From: Candidimonas nitroreducens
Lineage (GTDB): Bacteria > Pseudomonadota > Gammaproteobacteria > Burkholderiales > Burkholderiaceae_B
Assembly (NCBI RefSeq): GCF_002209565.1
Contig: NZ_NJIH01000001.1
Location: 278,226 to 342,225 of the forward strand
DNA length: 64,000 bases
Direction: 5' to 3'
The first letter of the stretch is position 1. Each line of letters begins with the position of its first letter. Shown here piece after piece: positions 44,199 through 53,454 of the stretch. A model generated the notes under the pieces. That model did no database searches. It saw nothing but the letters and a program-made list of their open reading frames with translations, and was not told the origin of the DNA. The translations under genes were made by a program, and so were the position numbers.

Positions 44199-45205
44199 GA
44201 CAAGATAAGAATTCAAGTGCTGCCCCACGCCGTGCTGACGCCCGGCGGCGTACCGTCCTCAAGGCTGCCCTGTTGCCGGCTCTGGGCCCGGTAGCTCGGG
44301 CCGCCCGAGCTCAGGGCAGCAATTTGCTCAAGATCGTGGCGCCTTACGAGCCTGGTGGCTCGGCCGACATCATTGCCCGCGGCGTGAGTAAGTGGTTGAC
44401 TGAACAGACAGGACGGACGGTCATAGTTCAAAATCGCAGTGGAGCAGGTGCCGCATTGGGCACCCAGATTGTGGTGAACTCTCCGCCTGACGGCAACACC
44501 CTCCTAATGCATACCGGGACTTTAGCTGTGGAAGCGGCCGCGGGCGAAAAGACAGCATACGACCCTCGCAAAGATCTTGCGCCGCTATGCATGGTAGCCA
44601 AAGGCGCCTTCACTCTGTTGGTCAACCCGAAGTTGCCGGTACACAATGTCCGAGAATTGATCGCCTACTGCCGCGCTCGCCCCGGTAAGCTCAACTACGC
44701 TTCATCTGGCATCGGTACTTCGGTTCATTTGTCAATGGAACTCTTCAAGTCCATGGCGGGCATTGATGTAGTGCATATTCCCTACCGTGGCGGTGCGCCC
44801 TCGCTCAATGCCGTGTTGGCTGGCGAGGCAGAACTCATGATGAACCCGATCGTCACTGCGAAACCCTTCGCTCAAGCCGGCAGGGTTCGCGCGCTGGCGG
44901 TGACTACTAACACCCGCAGCTCTCTATGGCCTGAGCTGCCAACCATAGATGAGGCGGGCGTACCAGGCTACAACACGGCAGTCTGGTACGGTCTGTCGGT
45001 TCCTGCTGCGACGCCTGCCGATGTCATGGCCAAACTGTCGGCCGAGCTGCGCGCAGCCGTCGCCCTGCCCTCTTCCAAGACCTGGCTGATGAGCAAAGGA
45101 GTTGAAGCAGTGGGAGACACACCTGCCGAATTCAAGGCTAAGTTCAACGAAGAAATCGATATTTGGGCTGCCCTCATTAAGAAGTCGCACCTAGTGCTTA
45201 GGTAA
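44195..45205 (+). CDS. TctC/Bug-family periplasmic solute receptor
   Basis: 336 residues. The leader contains a twin-arginine-like RRRTVLKAALLPALG near residue 20 and ends near ARAQG, so export is by Tat or Sec. The mature part begins LLKIVAPYEPGGSADIIARG, a Bug-family opening, with the ligand-contact loop NRSGAGAALGTQIV and PYRGGAPSLNAVLAGE. These receptors bind small carboxylates; most work with TctA/TctB, neither of which is here. As an orphan it may serve a distant tripartite permease or act as a sensor. It overlaps the E1-like gene by 4 bases. Confidence 0.9.
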   Translation: MRQDKNSSAAPRRADARRRTVLKAALLPALGPVARAARAQGSNLLKIVAPYEPGGSADIIARGVSKWLTEQTGRTVIVQNRSGAGAALGTQIVVNSPPDGNTLLMHTGTLAVEAAAGEKTAYDPRKDLAPLCMVAKGAFTLLVNPKLPVHNVRELIAYCRARPGKLNYASSGIGTSVHLSMELFKSMAGIDVVHIPYRGGAPSLNAVLAGEAELMMNPIVTAKPFAQAGRVRALAVTTNTRSSLWPELPTIDEAGVPGYNTAVWYGLSVPAATPADVMAKLSAELRAAVALPSSKTWLMSKGVEAVGDTPAEFKAKFNEEIDIWAALIKKSHLVLR

Positions 45206-45254
45206 GAGACAACGAGGCGTGGCACCGGCCACGCGTAGAGAAAGGGAACCCCAA

Positions 45255-46220
45255 ATGTCAGATCTACCGAAAAGCGTGACTATTAACGAGGAAGGCCCGC
45301 GTGAAGGCTTCCAGATCGAGCCGGGCCCGATTGAGACTGCCCGCAAGATCGAGCTGATCGACGCACTGGCTCAGACGGGGCTCCGTCAGATACAAACGGT
45401 CTCCTTCGTTCCCCCAAAGAATGTTCCGGGAATGGCTGATGCAGACGCCGTTGTGGCTGGGATTCGACGCCGGCCGGGTGTTGCCTATACCGCGCTTTGG
45501 CTCAACGAGCGCGGCCTTTTACGGGCGCTGGCCTCTCCCAATCTAGATGTATTCGGCACTATCAGTCTGTGCCCGTCCGCTGCATTCCTACAGCGAAATC
45601 AGAAACGTACTCTGGGCGAGAACTATGAGGCGCAGCGGTCTATCCTGCAGACGTACAAGAAAAGTGGCGTGAAGGTGCGCCGCGGCGGACTAATGGCTAC
45701 CTTCGGCTGCAACTTCGAAGGTGACATTCCTGTCGACCACGTGGTGGGCATGGTCGGTCAATTGCTGCAACTGGCCAGCGAAGCTGAAGTAACGCTCGAT
45801 TTTGTCAGCTTGGCAGATACCATGGCCTGGGCTACACCTACCTCGATCCAACGAGTCGTCGGCAGCGTGCGCGAGCGTTTCCCTGGGCTGCGGCTCTCAC
45901 TCCATCTCCATGACACTCGTGGTATGGGTATTGCCAACGCATTCGCCGGATTGCAGATGGGCGTAGACATCTTCGATGCCGCGGTCGCCGGGCTTGGTGG
46001 CTGCCCTTTTGCCGGCCATCGCGGCGCGGCAGGCAACGTATGCACCGAGGATTTGGTGTTCCTATGCGAGGAAATGGGAATTTCCACCGGTATCGACTTG
46101 GACAGCTTGGTGGAAACTGCCCGTCTGGCTGAGGATATAGTCGGCCACATGCTTCCCGGTAGCGTGAAGACGGGGGGAACGCTGTCCAAGTTCCGCAATG
46201 CTCAACGGGTGGCAGTATGA
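45255..46220 (+). CDS. HMG-CoA-lyase-like aldolase
   Basis: About 321 residues from the ATG at 45255 with GAAAGGGAA upstream. The TIM-barrel landmarks are TINEEGPREGFQ near 10-20 (canonical lyases have DVGPRDGLQ, so the metal-site Asp is Glu here), HLHDTRGMGIANAFAG near 220, and GLGGCPFAGHRGAAGNVCTEDLV near 250 with the catalytic Cys. It should cleave a 3-hydroxy-acyl-CoA C-C bond to acetyl-CoA or pyruvate plus a smaller product. The Asp-to-Glu change marks a related but not identical subfamily to HMG-CoA lyase. Its stop overlaps the next gene by 4 bases. Confidence 0.88.
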   Translation: MSDLPKSVTINEEGPREGFQIEPGPIETARKIELIDALAQTGLRQIQTVSFVPPKNVPGMADADAVVAGIRRRPGVAYTALWLNERGLLRALASPNLDVFGTISLCPSAAFLQRNQKRTLGENYEAQRSILQTYKKSGVKVRRGGLMATFGCNFEGDIPVDHVVGMVGQLLQLASEAEVTLDFVSLADTMAWATPTSIQRVVGSVRERFPGLRLSLHLHDTRGMGIANAFAGLQMGVDIFDAAVAGLGGCPFAGHRGAAGNVCTEDLVFLCEEMGISTGIDLDSLVETARLAEDIVGHMLPGSVKTGGTLSKFRNAQRVAV

Positions 46221-46744
46221 GCGGGCTGGCAAAAATATTGGCTCCCTACATCGGCTTGGAGAGCGAAATTAACGTAGCCTGCGATCGAGTGGAAGCAGGT
46301 GCAGTCCGCCGGCATGCGCAAGCGATCATGGACGAGCATTCTATGTATGGAGCGGTCGAGGCCGACAGCCGATATGGGGGAGCAGTGGCACCAGCGCTGT
46401 TCCCGTCGATGATGTTTCGAAGACCTCTGGGTTCGGTGGATCCTGTCCAGGAGCATGCTCAAGACCCTGACTATGACGGCAATGTTGCGTCTGGTGCAGC
46501 TGGCTTGCCTCCGATCGAACCGCTGCGAGATTACGCGACACTCAATGGCGGCGCTGAGGTCGAGTTGTTCCGCTACGTACGGCATGGCGAACAAGTGCAG
46601 CTGAAGTCACGATATCTGGACATTCGCGAGACAAACGGTCGTAGGGGGCCGATGGTAATCGTTGTTGTGGAAAGCGAGTACCGCACGTCCGAGGAGGAGC
46701 TGCTGCTTCGCATTAAACGAACCTACATCCGGAGCCGTGTGTGA
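46217..46744 (+). CDS. MaoC/FAS1-like dehydratase half, N-terminal type
   Basis: 175 residues with the hotdog pattern of the N-terminal half of bipartite MaoC-type dehydratases: VEAGAVRRHAQAIMDEHSMYG early and RYVRHGEQVQLKSRYLDIRETNGRRGPMVIV late. It partners with the adjacent 156-residue half, whose GTG start overlaps its stop. Such split pairs form a heteromeric enoyl-CoA hydratase in mesaconyl-CoA hydratase-like and steroid side-chain systems. Catalytic residues of this half are not certain from sequence alone. Confidence 0.75.
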   Translation: MSGLAKILAPYIGLESEINVACDRVEAGAVRRHAQAIMDEHSMYGAVEADSRYGGAVAPALFPSMMFRRPLGSVDPVQEHAQDPDYDGNVASGAAGLPPIEPLRDYATLNGGAEVELFRYVRHGEQVQLKSRYLDIRETNGRRGPMVIVVVESEYRTSEEELLLRIKRTYIRSRV

Positions 46745-47211
46745 AATTCGAAGATGTTGAACTTGGGATGGAACTACCCCCGTTGGCTAAAGGGCCGTTG
46801 GGGCCCGTCCATCTGATGCGCTGGTCGGCTGCTATGGAGAACTGGCATCGTATCCATTTCGATCGGCCGTTTGCCATCGGACATGACGGTCTGCCAGACG
46901 TGCTGATCAATGGCTCTCTAAAGCAGCAGTTCTTGATCCAATTGTTGCGCGATTGGGCCGGCCCGGAAGGTTGGGTGTGGAAGGTCGACTTCCAGTTCCG
47001 GGCAAAGAATCTGGTCGGTGAGACATTGTATGCTTGGGCGCGGGTAGTGGATATCCGGGGCGGCCCAGATTTTGGGCTGGTGCACTTACATATCGGAATC
47101 AGTAACGATGCAGGCCTACAGTCAACCCCCGGCACCGCCGTAGTGGCGTTGCCGTACCGAAACGGTGCGCCCGTACCCTATCCTTTCGTAGCTCCGAAGG
47201 AGCCGGTATGA
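46741..47211 (+). CDS. MaoC-like hotdog half, C-terminal type
   Basis: 156 residues from GTG at 46741. MRWSAAMENWHRIHFDRPFA contains the Asn/His-Asp pattern expected at the MaoC hydratase active site, DGLPDVLINGSLKQQFLIQ the conserved helix, and QFRAKNLVGETLYAWARVVD the beta-sheet end. It should complete the acyl-CoA hydratase made with the preceding half. Its stop overlaps the MmgE/PrpD gene by 4 bases. Four genes in a row are coupled by such overlaps, showing a tightly co-expressed pathway. Confidence 0.8.
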   Translation: MKFEDVELGMELPPLAKGPLGPVHLMRWSAAMENWHRIHFDRPFAIGHDGLPDVLINGSLKQQFLIQLLRDWAGPEGWVWKVDFQFRAKNLVGETLYAWARVVDIRGGPDFGLVHLHIGISNDAGLQSTPGTAVVALPYRNGAPVPYPFVAPKEPV

Positions 47212-48593
47212 CCGTCGCACTCACTCGCGATCTGGCTGAATTTGTTGTTACCTTGACATACGACCGACTTCCGCCTAAGGCGATCGCTATAGCCAAGCTT
47301 GGCTTCATTGATGCAACTGCAGCTCTCCTCGCGGGTAAACACGAGCCTTGTGTCGCCATCCTGAAGCGCACGCTGAACCCCGTGCCAGGCGACGCCACGC
47401 TTCTCTGGGGCAATACTTGTGTGCGGGCACCTGATGCCGCCTGGATTAATGCTGTAGCAACGCATGCTTTAGACTACGACGACGTGGCATTATCTGCCCA
47501 CCCCAGCGCGGTGCTGGTACCCACGATCTTGGCCGAAGCCCAGCATCTCGGGATGTCGGGCCGAGACATGCTCTGCGCCTATGTGGCAGGGTTCGAGGTA
47601 TGGGCCGAATTGCAGCGCCGTGACACTGGCCAGCATCATACAAAGGGCTGGCATCCAACCGGAATTTTCGGGTCGGTAGCGGCGGCGGCCGCTTGCGCGC
47701 GGCTACGGTGCCTGAGTCTAGAGCGGACTGCGGCGGCCCTGTCGTTGGGTGCATCACAGAGCGCTGGTATCACGGCCAATTTTGGATCAATGGCTAAACC
47801 TTTACACGCGGGGCACGCTGCACATGCAGGTGTAATGGCGGCTCGCCTTGCAGCAGAAGGCTTTACGGGCGCGTTAGATGCGCTGGAACATTTCTCTGGA
47901 CTCCTTATGGCAGTATCCCCGTCTGGGGCGGTCGACCTGGAGTCACCAGTCGATGCGCACCAACGGTGGCGCCTAGTGGCCATTGGCTTAAACATCAAGA
48001 AATACCCAGTCTGCTACTGCGCGCACCGCCCTATCGATGCCATGTTGGATTTGCGCGCAGTGCATCCCAATCTGGAAGCCAAGGATGTCGAACGCATCAC
48101 CGTTTCGATGAGCCAGCGCAACGCCAACGTGCTACGCAATGCACGGCCTACCACTGGGCTTGAAGCAAAGTTTAGTATCGAGTTCGCCATGGCCGCCGCC
48201 CTGACTGTGGGCCGGGTTGGGCTCCGAGAACTTGATGATACCTTCGTGCAGCGCTTATCGATCCAGACTCTCATGAAACGGGTGCATGTCATATTTGATT
48301 CCCGTGAAGATCCTACGACCGGTTACGCGCCGTTCGACCAGGTCACCGTTACTTTACGCAACGGCGATACCATCCAAAGTTCGCAGGTGGCCAAGGCCCG
48401 GGGCTCCGCGAGCCGCCCCCTCAAAGAGGAAGAGATCAGAAGCAAATTCATGGACTGTGCTGCTCGATCGCTAGACGAGGCCGCCGCCGCAACCTTGTTC
48501 GACAAGCTGCAAGGCTTGGAAGAAATAACCAACATGGCTTTTGTTCTCCCTGCCCAACAAGTATCTGGCGCGGCCGCCATTCCATTGCGATAG
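47208..48593 (+). CDS. MmgE/PrpD-family dehydratase/hydratase
   Basis: 461 residues of the 2-methylcitrate dehydratase superfamily. The helical domain carries ALDYDDVALSAHPSAVLVPT near 85 (the conserved D-D and H-P residues of the active site) and GWHPTGIFGSVAAAAACARL near 145; the C-terminal domain starts near 260 (KKYPVCYCAHRPIDAML). PrpD dehydrates 2-methylcitrate and CAD-type relatives decarboxylate cis-aconitate, so a hydroxy-tricarboxylate or branched acid is the likely type of substrate. No prpB/prpC is in the operon. Confidence 0.88.
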   Translation: MTVALTRDLAEFVVTLTYDRLPPKAIAIAKLGFIDATAALLAGKHEPCVAILKRTLNPVPGDATLLWGNTCVRAPDAAWINAVATHALDYDDVALSAHPSAVLVPTILAEAQHLGMSGRDMLCAYVAGFEVWAELQRRDTGQHHTKGWHPTGIFGSVAAAAACARLRCLSLERTAAALSLGASQSAGITANFGSMAKPLHAGHAAHAGVMAARLAAEGFTGALDALEHFSGLLMAVSPSGAVDLESPVDAHQRWRLVAIGLNIKKYPVCYCAHRPIDAMLDLRAVHPNLEAKDVERITVSMSQRNANVLRNARPTTGLEAKFSIEFAMAAALTVGRVGLRELDDTFVQRLSIQTLMKRVHVIFDSREDPTTGYAPFDQVTVTLRNGDTIQSSQVAKARGSASRPLKEEEIRSKFMDCAARSLDEAAAATLFDKLQGLEEITNMAFVLPAQQVSGAAAIPLR

Positions 48594-48618
48594 AAGTTTC
48601 CGAAAGAGCTATTCAATC

Positions 48619-49851
48619 ATGAAAACTATGACAATTCCCCCACAAAGTATCGCGGCGCGCGGCCCTCTTTCTGGGATCAAAGTCGTCGAGATCGGCATGT
48701 TGTTCGCCGGCCCTATGGCCTCCGCCTATCTTGGTGATTTAGGCGCTGATGTCATTAAGATCGAGCCGCCCAACGGCGACGAGGTTCGTCGCATGGGACA
48801 TTTCAAAGAGGGCGAACCGCTGTGGTGGCGTGTCACTAACCGCAGTAAGAAGTTGTTGGCAGTCGACGTAAAGACTCCGGCTGGTGCCGAGGTTATTCGA
48901 CGCCTTGCTGCCACAGCCGACGTTTTTGTCGAGAATTTTCGCCCCGGAAAACTCGCTAGCTGGGGACTGGACTATCAGACCTTATCCGCGATCAACCCGG
49001 GCCTGGTTATGCTACACATAAGTGGATACGGACAAACCGGCCCATATAGCGCCCGGCCTGGTATGGGAACCCTAGCAGAAGCATTCAGTGGTTTCGCCCA
49101 TACTACAGGAGAGCCCGGTCGCCCTCCTACGTTGCCTGCATACCCTTTTGCCGATGGTGTGGCTGCGATGATGGGAGCACAGTCGATCTTGGCGGCATTG
49201 GTAAATCGAAGTCGTAATGGCGGCATCGGCGACGAAATTGATATCAGCCTGTACGAGCCGATTCTATCTTTGCTCGGTGCGATGGCGATCGACTACGACC
49301 AGTTGGGTGTCGTTGGTAAACGCCGCGGTAACCGCTCCACTTGGTCGACACCTCGAAATACGTACGAAACAAAGGATCACCGTTGGATCGCTGTATCCGC
49401 GGCAGCGAACTCTGGCGCTCGACGTCTGTTCAATGCCATCGGACGACCCGATTTAGCGGAACGCCCGGATCTACAGACCAATCCACAGCGGATGCTTAGG
49501 CTCGAAGAGTGTGACGGTGCAGTGGCGGATTGGGTGCGGGAGCACGATCAGGAGGAAGTGCTGAAGGTCTTCGAACAGGCCGGCGTGGTGGCGGGCCCGG
49601 TCTATGACGTCGCACAGCTCTTCGTGGATCCACACATCAAGGCTCGCGGGACACTGGTAGATCTCGATGATCCGATTCTGGGCAAAGTACGTATGCAGGG
49701 TGTGGTGCCCAGATTTCGACGAACGCCCGGCGAGGTACGTTATCCCGGCAAGGCCGTCGTTGGAGCCGATACTCGAGAGATTCTTACTAACCTCGACTAC
49801 AGCAGTGCGGACATAAAGCAGCTGGAACAGGCAGGGGTAGTGAAGCTGTGA
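48619..49851 (+). CDS. CaiB/BaiF-type family III CoA-transferase
   Basis: About 410 residues from the ATG at 48619 (GAAAGAG upstream). GIKVVEIGMLFAGPMASAYLGDLGADVIKIE is the classic N-terminus, NRSKKLLAVDVKTPAG follows, and YPFADGVAAMMGAQSILAAL contains the catalytic-Asp region. It should move CoA from a donor such as succinyl-CoA to the pathway acid, the entry activation step. Located after PrpD-type and before acyl-CoA dehydrogenase genes, a logical place for an activation enzyme. Confidence 0.92.
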   Translation: MKTMTIPPQSIAARGPLSGIKVVEIGMLFAGPMASAYLGDLGADVIKIEPPNGDEVRRMGHFKEGEPLWWRVTNRSKKLLAVDVKTPAGAEVIRRLAATADVFVENFRPGKLASWGLDYQTLSAINPGLVMLHISGYGQTGPYSARPGMGTLAEAFSGFAHTTGEPGRPPTLPAYPFADGVAAMMGAQSILAALVNRSRNGGIGDEIDISLYEPILSLLGAMAIDYDQLGVVGKRRGNRSTWSTPRNTYETKDHRWIAVSAAANSGARRLFNAIGRPDLAERPDLQTNPQRMLRLEECDGAVADWVREHDQEEVLKVFEQAGVVAGPVYDVAQLFVDPHIKARGTLVDLDDPILGKVRMQGVVPRFRRTPGEVRYPGKAVVGADTREILTNLDYSSADIKQLEQAGVVKL

Positions 49852-49879
49852 TTGGTCTGGCCACAAGAAAGGAGAACGT

Positions 49880-51133
49880 GTGGTGAACTTCTCATTCAAC
49901 GACGAACAACAAGAGCTGCGCGCCAACCTGCAGGCTTTCATTTCCGAGCACGTCACGGACACGGTTCGTAACGAATTGGCAGACGCTCACGCCGGAAATG
50001 GCAAAGGGCCACATCTCCGTGCGCTGCACGAAGATATATTCCGGCGCGGCTGGATGGCAGTCAGCTGGCCAAAGGAGTATGGAGGCCAAAGCGGTGAGAC
50101 CATCACCCAGTTCATTGTGGAAGAAGAGTTTCTCCGTGGCTGCGACATGCGCATGGGCGCCGGTGGTACGGGAGGCCCAGCGATTCTGGCCTCCGGCACC
50201 GAAGAGCAGAAGAAAAAATACGTACCGGGAGCCGCGCGTCTAGATATCACATTCTGTCAGGGCTACAGTGAGCCCCATTGCGGCACCGACTTGGCGGGCA
50301 TACGCTGCCGAGCAACGCGTGATGATGACAAATATGTCATTAATGGGCAAAAGATCTATACCACGAATGCTCAGAATGCGACCCATATCTTCTTGCTGGC
50401 ACGCACCGATCCTGAATCGACGCGGCAGGCCGGCTTATCAGTACTGCTGGTTCCGATGAACACCGCCGGCATCACGGTTCGACCCTTGTGGACCATCCAG
50501 CATGAGCCACAGGCCCCGTCAAATACTACCTATGGTGAAACCCGAACTAACGAGGTGTTCTTCGACAACGTGGAGGTACCGGTATCCTGTTTGCTAGGTA
50601 AGGAGGGCGACGGCTGGAATGTCACGAAACGTGGATTGAATCTCGACCGCGTCGGCGCTTGGCGTTATCTCATGTCGGTGCGCCGCACCGAGGACATCGT
50701 CAATCTGCTCAAGAGTGACAACGAGGCCGTTGTCGGCTTACGCGACGACCCTGCTGTCCGTGACACCATCGCCGACCTGTGGATCGAGGCACAGATGTGC
50801 CGTCTGATGACTATGCGCAGCCTGTCCATCGCAGGCCGCCGTGGCGAGTTCGTCCACGAGGGCTCTGGCGAAAAGGTGGTAGGCCCCGAGCATGGCGTAC
50901 GGGCCACTGAAGCCATCAGTCAGATCCTTGGCCCGTACGGCGCCCTCCTCAGCAGTTCACTCGAAGCTATTGAGTCTGGTGTCTATGCGCATAACTTGCT
51001 CGGCGCCTTCCAGTCGACGGTGAACCACGGTAGCGTCCAGGTTATGCGGGATCAGATAGCTCGCAAAGGCCTTGGGATGCCTAAGCCAGCTGGCAGCCCG
51101 AAAGCTCGCAGCTCAACCCTGACTACGAGCTAG
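49880..51133 (+). CDS. Acyl-CoA dehydrogenase, first of two
   Basis: 417 residues from GTG at 49880 with AAGGAG upstream (a second GTG follows). FQGYSEPHCGTDLAG-type text (CQGYSEPHCGTDLAGIRCRA) is the FAD/substrate loop, and NGQKIYTTNAQNATHIFLLARTD the next conserved strand. The C-terminal helical domain lacks a clear Q-x-H-G-G...E signature, unlike the second paralogue. The two may form a heteromer like the ChsE-type dehydrogenases of steroid side-chain catabolism; that is an inference. Expected role: alpha,beta-oxidation of the acyl-CoA made by the CaiB-type transferase. Confidence 0.88.
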   Translation: MVNFSFNDEQQELRANLQAFISEHVTDTVRNELADAHAGNGKGPHLRALHEDIFRRGWMAVSWPKEYGGQSGETITQFIVEEEFLRGCDMRMGAGGTGGPAILASGTEEQKKKYVPGAARLDITFCQGYSEPHCGTDLAGIRCRATRDDDKYVINGQKIYTTNAQNATHIFLLARTDPESTRQAGLSVLLVPMNTAGITVRPLWTIQHEPQAPSNTTYGETRTNEVFFDNVEVPVSCLLGKEGDGWNVTKRGLNLDRVGAWRYLMSVRRTEDIVNLLKSDNEAVVGLRDDPAVRDTIADLWIEAQMCRLMTMRSLSIAGRRGEFVHEGSGEKVVGPEHGVRATEAISQILGPYGALLSSSLEAIESGVYAHNLLGAFQSTVNHGSVQVMRDQIARKGLGMPKPAGSPKARSSTLTTS

Positions 51134-51752
51134 TATGGTGAGCTAGAAGTTCGCAAAAAAACTTTTGATGACTGCGTGGATATCATCTGCCGGTTCAGAT
51201 CAAACGGAAGGCTTTGGGTTGGCGTCGTGAATGCCTAGATATGGCTTGAGTGCCCGCTCTGGCTACCGAGTAGATCGGTAAAGGCTTCTGCGGATACTTT
51301 TTCCGGTCGGTGTGATGGGCCGGCTGTCAACCCGGTTCAGTTAGAGCGATGAAACAACTCAAAGTGAACATGACAGTGAGGATGATGAGCAAACCGAGCC
51401 GTGATTGAAAACGTTTCGCGCATAGCGTAGCTGCCCGCCCGGGCACTGCCTGATCGAGCGAGCTCGCTGCCTAGATATTAAATATGGTTCGCGGTGTGAC
51501 ACGCTAGCTCACAGTAACAATGCTCTTCTACGCACAGGCAAGCACAATGCGTGCCCGCAAGGCCAACGCTTGTATCGTTTTACGATGCATCGCCAATGCC
51601 ATGAGTCGGTGGTACTGGGATTCGTTCAACAGCAGCTGCGCATTTGGTCTCTTTCGCCGCTGCCTTCTCTGTGTTTAGGTACTTACACAACAGATTAAGC
51701 AATTAACAGTTAGTTCAACGCATTTCTAACCCGGCACACTAGGAAAGTACAT
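51134..51752. other. Non-coding gap between the two acyl-CoA dehydrogenase genes
   Basis: About 620 bases with no gene, ribosome-binding-site-led frame or insertion element that I can identify. Composition is mid-GC and mixed. The break separates two genes that would normally be adjacent, so a deleted or decayed gene may have been here. Confidence 0.35.
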
Positions 51753-52946
51753 ATGGATGTCTTGTTGGATGAGCAAGAGGCCTTGATCCAAGGCGCTATC
51801 CGCGATTTCCTCGCGCACGAATGCATGCCGCTTGTAACTCGAGCAGCCGAAAAAGAGGCCAGTGGCTACTCTCAGCCTTTGTGGCAGAATTTCACTGCGG
51901 GGGGCTGGATGGGCCTGTCGCTGCCCGAGACCTATGGCGGACAAGGGCTGCCGCTGCCGTATCTGTCACTGCTTTTTGAAGAACTCGGGCGGCATATCGC
52001 CCCGCTTCCGGTTCACTCGACGCTGATGCCGGCGTTGATCATTGCCAAATACGGCACTGAGTGGCAGAAGCAGCAGCTTCTGCCTGCGGTCACGGAGGGA
52101 AAACTGATTTTGAGCTTCGCCGTTCAGGAACAAGGTGGACGGTGGTCGGCAGACGCGATCAAACTTCTGGGCCAATACAAGCACGGTGGCATAGTGCTGA
52201 CCGGCCGAAAGCTGTTCGTCACTGACTTCCGAAATTCAGGTCAGTGCCTAGTAGCGTTTCGCTGGGCAGACGGCCCCGAGAAAGGCACCGTGGGGCTGGC
52301 TCTGGTTGATGTCGCAACCGCTGGCATCACTGCCCGCAACTTGGCGCCACTAGCCAAAGACCAGGAGTGTGATGTCACCTTCGACGGCGTATACGTTCCC
52401 GTTGATAAGATTCTAGCAGGCGGTGCTGCTGCGGTCGATGACCTCATGGACTATGCAGCGGTTTTCTTAGCCTGCCTGATGCAAGGTGCCGCCCGCAAAA
52501 CTATGGAGCTCTCCGCGATCTACGTATCACAACGTGATGCATTCGGCCAGCCGATCGGCGCATTCCAAGCGATCCAACACCTGGCTGCCGATATGCTCAA
52601 CGCCGTTGACGGTATCGAGTTGCTCAGTCGCGAAGCGATTTGGCTTCTAAGCGAGAATTTGCCCGCACGGGTCGAGGTAGCCCAGGCTAAGGCCTTCGCC
52701 AACGAAAAATCCCTTTTTGTGTGCCGATCGTCGCAGCAAATGCATGGTGGAATAGGATTTATCGCTGAGTGCGACATTAATCTATGGTATCGCAAGGTGG
52801 CCTCCTGGGGGCTGCGCGGCGGCACAAAGTATGAGCACCGGCGCCTTATTGCCCGTGCGTTACTCGACACCCATCAAACGGTTCGTTTGGGGGACACGCA
52901 AAGCTTGCACGAGTCCTCATTCGGGCCAATTCGCGTACCGGATTGA
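51753..52946 (+). CDS. Acyl-CoA dehydrogenase, second of two
   Basis: 397 residues. LSFAVQEQGGRW and VLTGRKLFVTDFRNSGQ mark the flavin and substrate region. QQMHGGIGFIAECDINLWYRK carries the Q-x-H-G-G-x-G pattern followed by the Glu position used as catalytic base in many family members. The first paralogue lacks this pattern, so a heteromeric enzyme with one catalytic and one supportive subunit is plausible. AGGAAAG lies 11 bases before the ATG. Last gene of the island. Confidence 0.88.
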   Translation: MDVLLDEQEALIQGAIRDFLAHECMPLVTRAAEKEASGYSQPLWQNFTAGGWMGLSLPETYGGQGLPLPYLSLLFEELGRHIAPLPVHSTLMPALIIAKYGTEWQKQQLLPAVTEGKLILSFAVQEQGGRWSADAIKLLGQYKHGGIVLTGRKLFVTDFRNSGQCLVAFRWADGPEKGTVGLALVDVATAGITARNLAPLAKDQECDVTFDGVYVPVDKILAGGAAAVDDLMDYAAVFLACLMQGAARKTMELSAIYVSQRDAFGQPIGAFQAIQHLAADMLNAVDGIELLSREAIWLLSENLPARVEVAQAKAFANEKSLFVCRSSQQMHGGIGFIAECDINLWYRKVASWGLRGGTKYEHRRLIARALLDTHQTVRLGDTQSLHESSFGPIRVPD

Positions 52947-53454
52947 GATGTATGTCCAGGCGGATTTTGGGAATAGCCGCACGATGTAGAGTATTTCGCC
53001 GCGGTATCACCATTTTGGAGGTATGAACATGGCTAGAATCAATAAGATCCTACCGGCACATCCATAGAAAGGTCATATCGGAAGTTTCTTCGACGGGTTT
53101 TACGTGGGCATTTAAGTTGTTCATGCCTAAGTAATTGTGGCATTGGCCAACGTATTTCATAAAATTGGCTTATAACGAAACCCGATGCATGCCGCAAAGC
53201 GAGAGCATACAGACTGACTCCGTTCTCGCATATATATTCACCTCCGACCAGCCGTGAGTAAAGTGAGTCTTCCGAGTATTAAGAAGACTCTAATTACTGA
53301 AAGCTGACAGAATGGGAGCTTGAGCAATCGAGCTGCGTTTTCTCCATAGTTTCGCGAACGCGCAATTCGTTTGGAGCAGCGGCACTTGCTGCGAAACTTA
53401 CTTTACTTTGCTTTAATCAATAAGCCTCCACTCCGCGGAATCCGAGGTAGGTCA
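52947..53454. other. Gap at the right end of the low-GC segment
   Basis: No gene of normal size. A strong ribosome-binding site GGAGGT at about 53018 precedes an ATG at 53028 that opens only 12 codons (MARINKILPAHP), possibly a truncated gene. A stem with arms GAGTCTTC (53265-53272) and GAAGACTC (53283-53290) follows. The AT-rich character ends near 53450, where the glucanase gene begins with neighbour-like GC content. Confidence 0.45.
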
